From Cladorhizidae sp. MBARI D1340-BT2 (lineage: Eukaryota > Porifera > Demospongiae > Poecilosclerida > Cladorhizidae): 64,000 nt of DNA. This document shows, piece by piece, positions 24,401-36,339 of this stretch (within the stretch, counting starts at the first letter, position 1; each line of letters begins with the position of its first letter). The stretch lies in contig JAQNBH010000014.1 of NCBI GenBank assembly GCA_028752905.1, positions 2,696,993-2,760,992 of the forward strand. The letters run 5' to 3'. The translations under genes were made by a program, and so were the position numbers. The notes beneath the pieces were generated by a model. The model did not search any database and was not told the DNA's origin. It saw only the letters and a program-made list of their open reading frames with translations.

Positions 24401-27400
24401 GTGCTTCTTTCAGTGCAGTCAAAGTCAAAGATCATTTTTTTCAGTGTTTTTGATCTGTATTGCTAGACATGTTGCGGTGATCGACTATAGAATCTTTATG
24501 TTACTCAGAGCTGTTAGTGAATTATTGCCAGCATTTGTGGGGTGCCTGGAGTCGCCGGACTACTCTGTCATCCGGGCTACTTTACCACATGTACAGGATT
24601 TACTACTGCTATGCAATGGTGAGTATCTTCACCATTTATGGATTGAGACTTTGGAGGGTCACAAAATGGCACCAATCTCAATGTTTTGAAGTCACGAGTT
24701 GATTGACGGCATAAAGATTAAGCAATACATTCTTCATGTTTAGAAACACAGATTTCTCAATAATTATGTCACCGATGTACACACATTCATATTAAACACA
24801 TCGTGTTTTGGTGGCTATAGAGCATTGTTGTTTCTATGATGGAAATTGTTTGAAAGCACATCAAGTTGTCATGTTCAAGATGGTTCGAATAAGGAATGAG
24901 TTTCTTAAACTTGCTAGCATTGTGGCTGAGTACATCTTCACACGTGTTTGTGAATATTCTTCAAGCATTTTTTTCCACTTGAATACAAGCAAATCACTTT
25001 TTCGCAACCAGTATAGCGTAAGCCGCCTATTATCAACCAGACTGTTTATCGACCACGGTATTCAGAGCAGGTATACAGCATAATATCCCAGCCTAACCTC
25101 AATAATTAAATTTTATGCATGCGCACCGAATCGCTAAACCACTAGCTCGTGCCTGTGAAGGAGAAGTGGTGTGTAGTTATTTTCAAGCGGCGATTGTTTT
25201 AATGAGGAGCTAAACTGTAAGTTTAAAACTTCATAGCAACCTTAGTTTTGTCTATTTAGTGCTAGTTGTCTACTTTGTAAACAAAAATGAAACCTGGAAT
25301 TAGCAAAATATATTTGTCACATTTTTTGGTTGCAGTTGTACTGCAAGACATGCCTCGAATTAATAAGAAACAGAAGCCAAAGTTAAGGAAGACTTCCCCT
25401 AGACCACCAGCAAAGAGGTTGCAATGGAGCAATGAGTCATCAATAGAAGCAGTGAAGAAAGGAACCACATCCATCAACAAGGCTGCAAAGATCCATGGTG
25501 TGCCATATACAACCCTCAAGGATTGTTTGAGTGGAAGAGTTGTTCATGGCATCAAGCCTGGACAGAAGACGTACTTGAATGAGGATGAAGAAGAGGCCCT
25601 TGCCCAACATTTGGTTGAGGTTGCAAAAATTGGTTATGGAAAGACGATAGAAGTGAAGGGCGTTGTTGAAAAGGTTGCTATGGAGAAGAATCTGTTACGA
25701 AAAGATTGTAACAGTTGGCTGGTGGCGGTGGTTTCTAGAGAGACAGCCACAGTTATCTTTGCGACGTGGAGATGCTACTGCCCATGTACGTATGGATTTG
25801 ACTAATAAAATTTGACCAATAAAGAAGTAATAGTTGCATACTATGATCTTTTGGTTAAAAAAAAAATATCCCGTCTAATCAACCAGCTCAGATCTACAAC
25901 ATGGATGAGAGTGGGATGCCCCTTGATCCCGGCCCCCTAATATTATAGCCAAGCGAGGCCAAAAACAAGGTAGTATCTGGGAGGAAGGAACAGATGCCTA
26001 TATTGAATGCCATTGGGCAAGCAATACCACCAATGGTAATTTTTTAGGGTAAATACTTGAATTACCAATGGACCAACAAAGAAATCCCAGCTACATACTA
26101 TGGCATGAGTGGCAAAGGGTGGACAGACCAAGAGTTATTTAGTCATTGGCTCAAGGATCACTTTCTAAAATACATTGTACCAGGGAGGCCATTATTGTTG
26201 CTTATGGATGGCCACAGCTCACACTTTGGGACGTCCCCTGTAGAATTTGCACGGGATAACAATGTCACACTATTTTGTTTGCCTCCACACACAACACAGG
26301 ATTCTCAGCCTCTCGATTGCACAGTGTTTGGACCTCTCAAATGCCACTAGTCCAATGTTTGCCATGACTACTTACAAAGACATCCTGGAGTCATAATTAG
26401 CAAGTATAATTTCTCTGAACTATTTGCTGAGGCTGGCTTGGTGTGCTAGCCCTTACACCTACTAATATAGTATCTGGGTTTCGTAAATCGAAATGCGATC
26501 CAAATTCTTAATTCCGGTAGTGGTAACCTTCCACCTTATAGTGCAACTCATCCTAACAATGCCAGTAGAGGAGACATAGTTTCACCTAATGATTCCAGTT
26601 CCATTTCTGATTCCTGTAGTAGAAATGTGGACCCGTCAATGATAACGGCTTCATCTTCCACTTCTGCCCCCACGTCGGGAACTCCAATTGTCACTCAGCT
26701 ATATCCCCAGCTTAGTGATGAACAAGTAGAGCTCTTCCAAAGGAGATATGAAGAAGGCTATGGTGTCTATGTGGATGAGCAGTATGTTGCATGGCTAGAA
26801 CTTAATCACCCAGGTGTGGTTCTGCAGAAACTTCCGAGTTCTGTACTTGATGATTTCAGTCATGTCTTCCCTCTAAACCCCATTGACCAATCTGAATCTC
26901 CAGTACCTGTTGACATGTCCAATTCTACACTTAATTGTCAACTGAGCCCAGCACTCCTCTGACAGTGTCTGGTAGTTCTAACTCGTGTATGTTCAGCACT
27001 CGTCAAGCTGCATCTGACTCATCTGTTGCTGGAACTCCACACGCTATATCTACTGCTGTGTCACCAAAGTTAGTCCAGTATTTAGAACTACCCAAACCTA
27101 CTGCTAAAAGGAAACTGCCCTCTGCTTATCATCCCGTGCCATGACAGGAGCCAGGGTTTTAACCAGTACTCATCAGTGTTCGGCCATACTCAAGGAGAAG
27201 AAAAAGAAGAAAGAAAGAGGATTAAGGAAGAAAGGAAACAACAGAGAGACAGAGAGAGGATGAGAAGCACAAAAAATATAAAGCGATAAAGGAGCAAATG
27301 AGAAAGCAAAAACAAGTGGAGAAGGAACAAGCAAAAAAGAAGAAATCTGAGGAGAGAGCACAGGGTAGTAAGAGATGCCTGTATGATGAACTGGTCCACA

Positions 27401-28481
27401 CACCAGGAGGACAAACTTACGAAGTTTTGGTGCTTTCCCAAGCCGCAAGGCTCATAAGTTGGATGATACAATCATCACTGATCAGTGTTGCGTGTGCTAG
27501 CAGGCTTTTGATAAAGACATTGAGATTGGAGCTGGAAGTCCAGTGCATCTGTACACGATGGATTGTGTGCTTGAGTGCATCATTGACGAGAATGACAAAG
27601 AAAAGTTATGTCCCAACTGTATTTGGTTAGCTATGGTACCAATAATTCTCTTTTTAATGGAAAAAAAACCCCAGGTGCTGAATACTTTTTTTAATCAACA
27701 TTATTGCAATGAAACATGACCTTTTGATCTATGCGACATGAGATCTACATTCCATTCCAGAACAGAGTTGGCTGGCAAAGTTAAAAAAATAGTCGGTAAT
27801 TGATATTGATATTTCAATGTGTGGTCGATGATTGGTACGCCTAGTTGATATATGGCAACGTACCTTCTCCATTCTCCACGTCATTTAGGAAGTGTAGTCC
27901 GTACTTGCATGAAATTAGCATAGCTAAATGAGCGTTAATCTATTATCGTCCTGTGCAAGAATGAAGTTTTTACGATGCTTTGGAGCTAATTAACACCGCT
28001 TGTTTGAAATGTGGTCGATAAATGGCGGCTTACACTATGATGTATTTAATTGAACAATGAAAAGGTGATTTACTTTAAAAGAGTTAAGTTCTTGCATATG
28101 TGTTCATCGTGGTGCATAAGGCCATACTGTATGAGTGCAAGACACATAGAATTATGCATAACTGTGTGTTTGATCTATGTGGTATACTTGGTAAACTGTT
28201 TATGCAAGGGGAGGGGGGGGGGGGGATAATTTGGTTTTATTTTGATGCTCCGGAATAAGTTTATTTAGCAAATATATACTGGGCTGTTTTTATTCTATAG
28301 ATTATTCTGTGTACTTGAGAGGAAAAGCACTATTTACTTTAGTTTTCTAATTGTTCCAGGATCTGATGCTAGCTACTTGTTGAAGAAGATGTTCCAACTG
28401 GATACGCATTCTTTTGGTTGTACTTCTGAACTTGTGAAGTGTGTGGAGGCGTTCACGCAGTATACTGTCAAAGAACTATAA
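18473..28481 (+). CDS. INTS1: Integrator complex subunit 1, C-terminal exons
   Basis: INTS1 is the large scaffold subunit of the nuclear Integrator complex, which processes snRNA 3' ends and attenuates RNA polymerase II. Exons, with phases that agree throughout: ~18473 (start uncertain; 18502 or 18509 also possible)-18718, 18994-19041, 19105-19232, 19294-19493, 23876-23946, 24060-24151, 24509-24618, 28360-28481 (TAA at 28479-28481). Recognisable motifs in order are HHPALMLRQLPMLGW and FTLLELLQPLIF, PLSVSQGLTHEQVLPFLKKL, EDILKVLQNL, LLPAFVGCLESPDYSV, and the ending EAFTQYTVKEL. These follow the metazoan INTS1 C-terminal pattern (LRQLP...LLELLQP, ... FLPTFMYCLGS...) and place the stop where the family ends. 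Introns 4 (~4.4 kb) and 7 (~3.7 kb) are swollen by transposons. Upstream exons lie outside the window or in the repeat-rich 5' part. It looks intact. Confidence 0.9.
18791..18860 (-). ncRNA. Hammerhead-ribozyme-like relic
   Basis: The minus strand contains UUGAUGA, then an 18-nt segment with a 6-bp stem II (GGCUAG/CUAGUU around AGCAU), then GAAAC and GUC. Only the first core base differs from the CUGAUGA...GAAA consensus, which probably abolishes cleavage. Minimal hammerheads are known from Penelope-like elements, and a Penelope-like relic occurs twice in this window. It lies in INTS1 intron 1, antisense to the gene. Confidence 0.6.
20968..21715. repeat. ~48-bp minisatellite arising from the RT relic
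   Basis: About 15 copies of a unit containing GGATGAGATGACCATCACTC and CAGAGTCAGTGATCTTGCTT, with length variants. Sequence continuous with the retroelement lies on both sides, so the array grew from a piece of its coding sequence. Confidence 0.92.
22402..22582. repeat. 15-bp minisatellite (GAAGAAAGGATATCC)
   Basis: About 12 units in the endonuclease region of the RT relic. The unit length keeps frame: in the element's frame it reads (ISEER)n and joins RYASIEATHYS directly, so the expansion arose in coding sequence. All three minus-strand frames are open, giving spurious ORFs. Confidence 0.95.
22721..23875. other. Intron sequence with TTA runs and a poly-C tract
   Basis: (TTA)n at 22867-22885 and 22990-23006, and a C-homopolymer of about 20 at 23565-23588. 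A + frame at 23465-23788 has no recognisable motif and lacks exon-like splice context. No gene seen. Confidence 0.55.
25016..28035 (+). mobile_element. Tigger/pogo-like DNA transposon, ~3.0 kb
   Basis: The ends GCGTAAGCCGCC (25016-25027) and the inverted GTGTAAGCCGCC (28024-28035) match with one difference and are flanked by TA on both sides (25014-25015, 28036-28037). Subterminal inverted similarity continues (CAAGCGG...GAGCTAAA on the left and CAAGCGG...TAGCTCC inverted on the right). It encodes a frame-shifted pogo/Tigger transposase and sits entirely within the last INTS1 intron, in the same orientation as the gene. Confidence 0.8.
25350..27640 (+). pseudogene. Tigger/pogo transposase, broken
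   Basis: Starts MPRINKKQKPKLRKTSPRPP, followed by a helix-turn-helix (AVKKGTTSINKAAKIHGVPY) of the Psq type. After a frameshift near 25690 come SLRRGDATAHVRMDLTNK and IYNMDESGMPLDP. The DDE-domain centre is at 26057-26345 (WTNKEIPATYYGMSGKGW ... LLLLMDGHSSHF ... LPPHTTQDSQPLDCTVFGPL). A proline/serine-rich acidic tail runs from 26627, and a Cys-rich end near 27480-27620 (DQCCVC ... LCPNC) may be a degraded PHD/RING-like finger. At least three frameshifts or stops and a short duplication (ACTAATAAA/ACCAATAAA near 25801) make it inactive, although the catalytic D residues and the HSSHF motif persist. Confidence 0.85.
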
Positions 28482-30395
28482 TAATCAGTGCCTACATGAT
28501 TCCATTCCCTCACCTGAGTCCTGTAACAACTGTCATGCTCTATTCACCTTCACTTTTTACATGGATGCTCATTTTGCAGAACATGCAGTGCATAAATATT
28601 CCGTACATACTCCCCTCCCTGGAAGCTGTGGTCAACAGTTAAAGGGGCTCTCTCACATTATCCTTATACTTGCCAAGTCATGAAAAGTAATTGTTAAGTG
28701 TTGAGTGACTTCTGTCGTCTTTTTTTTTACTTCAATAGTTTCGAGCTTTGCCAATTATATACTCTTTATGCTGGCGATTGCAATATTTCCTGCTTGGCTA
28801 TATATATACTTCCTACATAGACCTACAGCCGAATTGGTTACTGGCAACTATATACTTGATGTCCACTTTCCATCTCGGACCAATGGAAAGGTGTACTCCA
28901 CTCTCACCACCAGCATGCTGTGTGGTGTTTACTCTAAAAAGCAATAAATAGACGAACTACAGGTAATTTTTCAACACACTTCATAAAAATTGGCCGAAAA
29001 TCAGTTGGGGAGTGTTGACAATGTTTCAACCAAATGCTTCTATCTTCATCAGGGGGAAAGAACCAAAGCTGAAACATTTGTAAAAGCAACTGGTATTGTG
29101 TATACTGTATAGCCAGTGGATTGATGGAGATACTGATGGAGATACTGCAAAATTAGCCCCACCAATATTTTGTCGTGATGTCATGTTATCTGGTTGGTTG
29201 CCAATTTTCTTTTATTGCAAGAGTAATTCGATGTTCAAATAATTTGCTAGAGAGAAGCTCCCAACTAATCTTTCGTCATTGTCAGACTAAAACAAGTGGC
29301 CAAATATCTTTTTAGGCGCGACTGTGGGCATAACACTGCTACTTTGCGTGTACTTCCATGTTGATGTCCACCAAATGTTCTCAATCATAAATTTGGACTC
29401 GAAATAAAGCATCCACTAAATTCAGATCCACCAACTCGAGTTTCCATACTTATATACTTCTATCCCTGCCAATTTTTCCTGCTCTATAACACTACTTCAT
29501 TGCTATGGAGTCAACTTATTGCAGCACTTCTTATATATGTATATACATGGCATACTAGAAACCCATCATGGTCCTTTAAAAATACATGTTGCTCTATTTG
29601 TGAGTGTTGTAACTCGACATGGCTTGGTTAATTAATTGTAACAGTTTAGAAAGCCACTAAGCATATACACTAGGCAGATTACTACATGTTGTCTTTGCTT
29701 TGAATTTTGTAGGTTAGTCTCTGCATTTGTACGCTAGAGTTTTGATTTAATATTATAATTTAAATTCACTTCATGGATGCTAAAACACCTATACGTGAAA
29801 TAGTCATCAAAGTGGGTGTGGTGAATCAGTATATAGTGCCACAATGTGTGTCTTAGTTAGTGTACAGGTTCTGTGTACATAGACATAGTCAGCTCTAGCA
29901 GCTGCTTGAAGGCTAGCTATTCGTTTGACTCATTTGTGAGGCTAACTAACAAAATATATACTGACGATCCATGTTTAATTTCCATTTGTGCATGTTCATG
30001 ACGGTATGACACGGGGTAGCTAAATTCCGGAAATATCCAAGCTAACAACAAAAATATCAACACTTGAACAATTTACATTACAATTCTTTCAAGTCCGAAA
30101 TGCAGTGCTGCTGATTTTGAATCATAAAAAAGCTATCGACATTCCTCATATCAGTCGAAACTTGTAATTGAAATAAATCAGTTGACTTCTGTCTGTCTTT
30201 GCCATCACAGGATTTCCTCTGGCTTCTCCCCAATTTACAGCAAAATAGGTTAATTACAGCTACTGCTAGACCATCATAAGCTTCCATCTCTACAACTAAC
30301 TGAAAGTTCTACTCTTCTCTCATTAGTATGCTGCATGGTGGGTGGCCCTGTCTCAAAAGCAATATATAGGTTGAGGAGAATTTGTGGGATTATCA
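28482..30395. other. Intergenic, no gene recognised
   Basis: Downstream of INTS1. A possible AATAAA polyadenylation signal lies at 28943-28948. Segments 28885-28960 and 30300-30380 resemble each other (GTACTCCACTCTC/GTTCTACTCTTCTC ... ATGCTG(T/C)(G/A)TGGTG ... AAAGCAATA), so they are dispersed repeats. Short hydrophobic ORFs here show no motif. Poly-G lies upstream at 28209-28225, inside intron 7 before the Tigger relic's right flank ends. Confidence 0.55.
29020..29053 (-). ncRNA. Hammerhead-like core, second subfamily
   Basis: The minus strand has an intact CUGAUGA and GAAAC separated by 18 nt, the same spacing as the 18.8-kb copy, followed by AUUGUC. Stem II (GAUAGA/UUGGUU) is weak, mostly G-U pairs with one mismatch. 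Probably a decayed ribozyme of a Penelope-type repeat. Confidence 0.45.
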
Positions 30396-30792
30396 GGGAG
30401 TACATAGTCTTCCCTCTATTTGATTATCCCACCTTTTTTTTTATGGCAGAAGACAATCCCCCTCAAAACTAAAGCTCAACTCAGCTTCGTTAAGGGGGTC
30501 CATAGTCTTCCCTTTATTTGATTATCCCACCTTTTTTTTTTTATGGCAGAAGACAATCCCCCTCAAAACTAAAGCTCAACTCAGCTTCCTTAAGGGGGTC
30601 CATAGTCTTCCCTTTATTTGATTATCCCACCTTTTTTTTTTATGGCAGAAGACAATCCCCCTCAAAACTAAAGCTCAACTCAGCTTCCTTAAGGGGGTCC
30701 ATAGTCTTCCCTTTATTTGATTATCCCACCTTTTTTTTTTTATGGCAGAAGACAATCCCCCTCAAAACTAAAGCTCAACTCAGCTTCCTTAA
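30396..30792. repeat. ~100-bp tandem repeat, four copies
   Basis: Units start near 30396, 30500, 30599 and 30699. Each contains CATAGTCTTCCCTTTATTTG, a poly-T run of 9-11, and CAACTCAGCTTCCTTAAGGG. Each unit boundary carries TTAAGGGGGTCC, the same sequence as the left end of the adjoining MITE. Confidence 0.93.
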
Positions 30793-31686
30793 GGGGGTCC
30801 ACTACCCAAAAAAAAACACTTTTTTTTGTTTTTTGGGGGTTTCCCCCCCAAAATATGATGACAGTACATGCAAGATACTGCCTTCCAAATTGGAGAAGAT
30901 TTGGATGCTCCATTCTGGACTTATACTAACTTGAGTACTCCCAATTTGCAAAGAAGACGCTTCACGTAATAGTGAGTTTCAATGGCCGCGAAGACCGACA
31001 AGGGAAGCAAACCAGTGATTCTGGTCATCCCCCTATATAGGAAGCGGGACAGACCAAACTTCCCTTCCCTATTCTTGATTTTTCTAGCATGTATATGTAT
31101 ACCACTTTTGGTGTTTTTTTTAATGGTATGGTCAGTTCAACCATTGAAATACTTACTATATATACTAGTCCTTAAAATGCCTGTCCCGAAAAAGGTGTTT
31201 TTTGAGCCAAGGACGGTTCTCCCTACTTCATATTTGGAGTAATCAGAAAAAATTATATAGATTCTGTTCCTCTCAATGAGAGCTACAAGATGACATTCTC
31301 TGTTTTTAATTTTAAGCAAGTGTGATGTCAACGGGTACAAAAAAACAATGAAAATGCTATATACCAAGATATTGCAATAGTTTTTAAAGTCCATGATCAC
31401 ACTATTTTAAAAAAAACTCAATGTTATATTGTGTTTCATACTTTGTAATTTCCCCTGTGGTAAGTTGTGAAATCCCAAAGTAAATTTGTCTCCAAATATG
31501 ACCGTCCTCGTGAAATCTTAAATGTTCACTAAGTCCGGATCAGTTGTAGCTGGGTAGTTGGCACAGCACCATAAGGTAGGTCTGTGTATAGGTACACATC
31601 ATACAAGATTTCAAATAAAAATTCTGAAGCAGAGAGAAGTTGTGTTTTTTTGGTTTTTGTGTTTTTTTGGGGGGTAGTGGACCCCC
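30793..31686. mobile_element. piggyBac-type MITE with TTAA duplications
   Basis: Perfect 15-bp terminal inverted repeats (GGGGGTCCACTACCC, extended by A-rich sequence to about 27 bp) are bounded by TTAA at 30789-30792 and 31687-31690. The 894-bp interior has no transposase similarity. An 86-codon + frame (30982-31242) with one hydrophobic segment (FLIFLACICIPLLVFFLMVW) is unassigned and probably incidental. Confidence 0.85.
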
Positions 31687-32109
31687 TTAAGGGGGGAAGA
31701 GGGCTGAAAACACATATTATTTTAAAAAAATGAAAAAAATGGGGGGCCCAAAAGGGTTCATAATATGTCTGGAGTTTGAGTTTCAAGTTTCAGAGCAAGT
31801 GAATACTTGCATCAGAAGATATAGCCATTTTTATACAGTGCATTATTATTCCATTTCATTTCACTTCACATTGGAAGAGGTTCTCTCCCAGTCTTACCTG
31901 GCTACAATCGGGCGGTCGTCGATGATCGCCTACCCAAAATACAATTTTTATATATCAAAATGTTGCCAATTTCATGGAGATCCTTACCAGTCGTTTGCGC
32001 AATGAATTGGTCAGGCGGTGGGGTAGTGCGCAACCGCTAAGACGAGCACGTTTTTTTAGGTCACGTGTTTTTTAGTCAGATCGCCAGAATCACTTGAAAC
32101 TTTTCACAC

Positions 32110-35100
32110 TGTTGAGTTATGGGGAAGAGAACAGAGAAGCATTTTAATTAAACAGAAAGGCCAAGGATTCAAGAAGAGTGACGACAAGAAGAAGAAAGCC
32201 CTACAGGCGGCTGTTGTTGAGCCTGTCACAGTAGCCGCGCCAGGCAAGTTTTAATGTTTATCTCCGTACTAAAAAGTTACTAGCTGTTTCCATCCTTTGT
32301 TAGTGAGTCTCTTGGATCATGTAGGTGGGGTAGCGCCTTCTGTGAACCTTCACTTACCTTGCAATCAATTGTAAATGTCTGAAGAGAGGCCAGTTCCATT
32401 GGCGACTATGACCAGTGACTATGACCAGGAATCGTTCAGCTGCTTCTGTGGCTGTTGCTACTGGATCTACTGGCTCTACCTCTTTGGACTCGGTGGTGTT
32501 GGAGAACTAGGTAAGGGTAATCGTTTAATATACTTAGATAAGCTTAGAGAGGTCATAGAAAGGTGTAACAAGTGTATTCAATGTGGTAACTGAGCTCCCT
32601 TGCAACTGAAGCCCGTAGGGCAGGCATGGTGTCTCATTTTTACTTTTTGTTCAAATTGTAGTAACACTCAAGACATCTCAAACCCTGTATCTGTATAAGC
32701 ATTCTTTGAACATCCAGTCAGTACTGGGTGCTCGCATTGCTGGAATTAGTCATTCTGGTCTGGAAGACATCACTGCAGTCATGGATATGTTGCCCCCTCT
32801 AGTTCCACTTGTTTTTGTTTTTTTAATATACTAGGTCAATAGGGAGTGACGCAAATGCAATAACAGAGTATTATGTTAGGTCAATAGGGAGTGATGCAAA
32901 TGCAGTAACAGAGTATTATGTTGGATGCCGCTCATAGGTTACATGATTTTTATAGGGTTAGGAATGAAGACATCATTGATGTTAGTATTACTGTTGACGG
33001 CACATGGCTTAGACAGGGCCACAAATCAAATTATGGCTTGGTTGTGGTGATGTCTGGGACACTGGAGAAGTTTTAGATTATTATCTTATGTCTAAGTTCT
33101 GTCAAGCTTGTGCGCGAAGACCTGAAGATGAAACAGAAGCAAGTTACACAGAATGGTTTGAGGGTCACAAGGTAAATTGTGAAGCCAAGGTTCTATGGAA
33201 GTTGTAGGAACACAAAAACTTTTTTAGCGTTCAGTGGAGAGACTGAAGCTTAGGTACACACACATTAATTAGTGATGGGTATACAAATGCACATAAACGG
33301 TTGTTGGAAGTCGAGCCTTACAGTCTAGTGTCTTTGGGTGGTGCTAGGGTGGTTAGTCGTTTGTCTATAGTTAAAATGCAAACCTACTATAGGGGAGCAA
33401 TTAGAAATAATAAGGACAACCTAGAGGGGATGATTTGCGATGTGAAAGCAATTTTTTATCACTCTTAGTCAACTATGGAACATCCCAACACGAGTATTGT
33501 CCTACAGGAGTTTTGAGTTGGTGTAAGTTTAATCCAGCTTGTGCTAAAGGTGAGGTACCACCAGTATACCCATAGGCCTATGATTCCTCTGGACAAGGCT
33601 ATGTATGTTAGGAGGTTTTTGATAAATTAATGTCCGAGGATCTTTTGTGCAAATGTTTAGCTGGTTATACACAACCAAAATGAGTTTAATTCTGTTGTGT
33701 GGAGTAGAGCGGGTAACACAGAACATATGAGAGGCAGCAGAGTTCAATGGAGGGCGGAGCATTGTATGGTCCTGGCATGGGGGACCTATAACATTTTTAT
33801 TTTGTTTATGTGTCTTTAGCTTTCGTAACACTCAAGACATCTCAAACCCTGTATCTGTATAAGCATTCTTTGAACATCCAGTCAGTACTGGGTGCTCGCA
33901 TTGCTGGAATTAGTCATTCTGGTCTGGAAGACATCACTGCAGTCATGGATATGTTGCCCCCTCTAGTTCCACTTGTTTTTGTTTTTTTAATATACTAGGT
34001 CAATAGGGAGTGACGCAAATGCAATAACAGAGTATTATGTTAGGTCAATAGGGAGTGATGCAAATGCAGTAACAGAGTATTATGTTGGATGCCGCTCATA
34101 GGTTACATGATTTTTATAGGGTTAGGAATGAAGACATCATTGATGTTAGTATTACTGTTGACGGCACATGGCTTAGACAGGGCCACAAATCAAATTATGG
34201 CTTGGTTGTGGTGATGTCTGGGACACTGGAGAAGTTTTAGATTATTATCTTATGTCTAAGTTCTGTCAAGCTTGTGCGCGAAGACCTGAAGATGAAACAG
34301 AAGCAAGTTACACAGAATGGTTTGAGGGTCACAAGGTAAATTGTGAAGCCAAGGTTCTATGGAAGTTGTAGGAACACAAAAACTTTTTTAGCGTTCAGTG
34401 GAGAGACTGAAGCTTAGGTACACACACATTAATTAGTGATGGGTATACAAATGCACATAAACGGTTGTTGGAAGTCGAGCCTTACAGTCTAGTGTCTTTG
34501 GGTGGTGCTAGGGTGGTTAGTCGTTTGTCTATAGTTAAAATGCAAACCTACTATAGGGGAGCAATTAGAAATAATAAGGACAACCTAGAGGGGATGATTT
34601 GCGATGTGAAAGCAATTTTTTATCACTCTTAGTCAACTATGGAACATCCCAACACGAGTATTGTCCTACAGGAGTTTTGAGTTGGTGTAAGTTTAATCCA
34701 GCTTGTGCTAAAGGTGAGGTACCACCAGTATACCCATAGGCCTATGATTCCTCTGGACAAGGCTATGTATGTTAGGAGGTTTTTGATAAATTAATGTCCG
34801 AGGATCTTTTGTGCAAATGTTTAGCTGGTTATACACAACCAAAATGAGTTTAATTCTGTTGTGTGGAGTAGAGCGGGTAACACAGAACATATGAGAGGCA
34901 GCAGAGTTCAATGGAGGGCGGAGCATTGTATGGTCCTGGCATGGGGGACCTATAACATTTTTATTTTGTTTATGTGTCTTTAGCTTTCTATTGTCAAACA
35001 GAGATTACTGGAAGATACTTTTGTTTATGTGTATTTTTGTCAAGCTTAGGAATTAGTGGAGGATGACTTTTGTTTGTGTTCTATTGTTTTTGTTTTTCAG

Positions 35101-35330
35101 GTATTACTGGAGGGTGTCGGAAGACATGTGTGGAGGGTGACGATGGATGGACCTGGGCATGGGAGCCCTGCCGTGTTTATGTTTGCTAATTCAATATTAG
35201 CAAAGCAACGTAACAAGTCTGATGCGTCTTCTGATGCGTCTTTAATTTATGTGTATGTATATATATATATATTGTTGGTTTTCAGGTTGTAGTTAGGATG
35301 TAGGATACTGCTGTTGTTGAAAAAATAAAG
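32110..35330 (+). pseudogene. Mutator-like (MULE) transposase, broken and duplicated
   Basis: The first part near 32118 (MGKRTEKHF then, in another frame, KGQGFKKSDDKKKKALQAAV) looks like a basic N-terminus. From 32661 the fragments follow the Mutator-like transposase-domain order: ARIAGISHSGLEDITAVMDM, then (after a degenerate GTWLRQGH-like stretch) LDYYLMSKFCQACARRPED, YTEWFEGHKVNCEAKVL, LISDGYTNAHKRLLEVEPYS, RLSIVKMQTYYRGAIRNNKD and FNSVVWSRAG. Multiple stops and frameshifts make it non-functional. The 1,164-bp segment 32661-33824 is repeated as 33825-34988. A diverged third piece of the end occurs at about 35100-35160 (TGGACCTGGGCATGGGAGCC). Terminal inverted repeats were not found. Confidence 0.75.
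32661..34988. repeat. 1,164-bp exact-looking tandem duplication
   Basis: 32661-33824 and 33825-34988 agree at every position I compared, including long minus-strand frames of identical sequence offset by exactly 1,164. The left unit starts after TCAAATTGTA and the right unit ends at TTTAGCTTTC, so both edges are sharp. Confidence 0.93.
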
Positions 35331-35339
35331 GACTGTGAA

Positions 35340-36300
35340 AAGTCATTTTGTTTGTACACACACAATTCTAGTAATGGGATGTATTCTGGTGAAGCAGGGG
35401 GTGTTTCTGGCAGCTGGGGATGTAACTGCTTGGACTTCAAGGCTCAATATCTCTGAAGTGATTTTTGAAAAACCGTTCAAATGATAACTTGAATATTTTT
35501 TATCCTTTCATTAAAAAAATATATCATTTGAAAAGCAAATTTTATATTCTACAACTTGCGCGAGAGTTTTTGTTTGATAGGATTACTATAAAAAAAGACC
35601 TATAGATAAAAATGTAACGTGATGCTATGTTCAGAAAATGAGACGAAAAAACAATTTTTTCAAAATTTCAAGACGCGCAGTTTGTAAGTTGACTTATATA
35701 TATAGCCCACGAATAAGAGCCTCGCAAAGGTCGTTAACGTGGTTTACTTAACGGCTTACGGTCCGCACTGCCTATAATGAGCTAGGAAAAAATTATGGCG
35801 AAACAAAATAACAAAAGAGAATTACCATTAGAAAGCACAGACTGCAAGCTATAATTTGATATATAAATTGGGAAACTAGAGTGAATGCGAGCAAAGATAT
35901 GGTACTTTATATGAGACTACGCGATACGCAGCCCTCTTTCCCCTTAATTAAAGTCATGTTTCCCTGGATATTAAACTTTAAAATTATAAAAAGGGGGGCC
36001 ATACCACATTTTCCGAAAGATATCTTCAGTCCCTTCTCTATTTTTACAACGCAGTGAAGTGAATTTTTGCATAGTTACAGATGAAGATGGCAGGTGATCT
36101 TTCTTAGCCTCATGGCATGGCAAAAGAAACCTAACAGTGCAGCACAATTCTAAGCATAATCTCCTAGAGCCACGCCAAGGGTATGTTTTCATATATGGGC
36201 ATGGTTCTCAAATGCAGTAATTCTAAAAATAGTCTCGCCAGCTAAACCTTTACCGACTTGCATCACTACAGTTATTCATGAGCCAAAAAAAGTTGTTTTC
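35340..36300. other. AT-rich sequence, no gene recognised
   Basis: No coding or terminal-repeat signal that I can support. Small ORFs show no motif. Confidence 0.5.
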
Positions 36301-36339
36301 TTTTTTAACTGCAAAATGCAAATCCATGAATGAATTCAA

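Noticed and set aside
30982..31242. 86-codon ORF with a hydrophobic stretch inside the MITE
   Set aside because: No similarity recognised and no sign of conservation; likely chance in a non-autonomous element.
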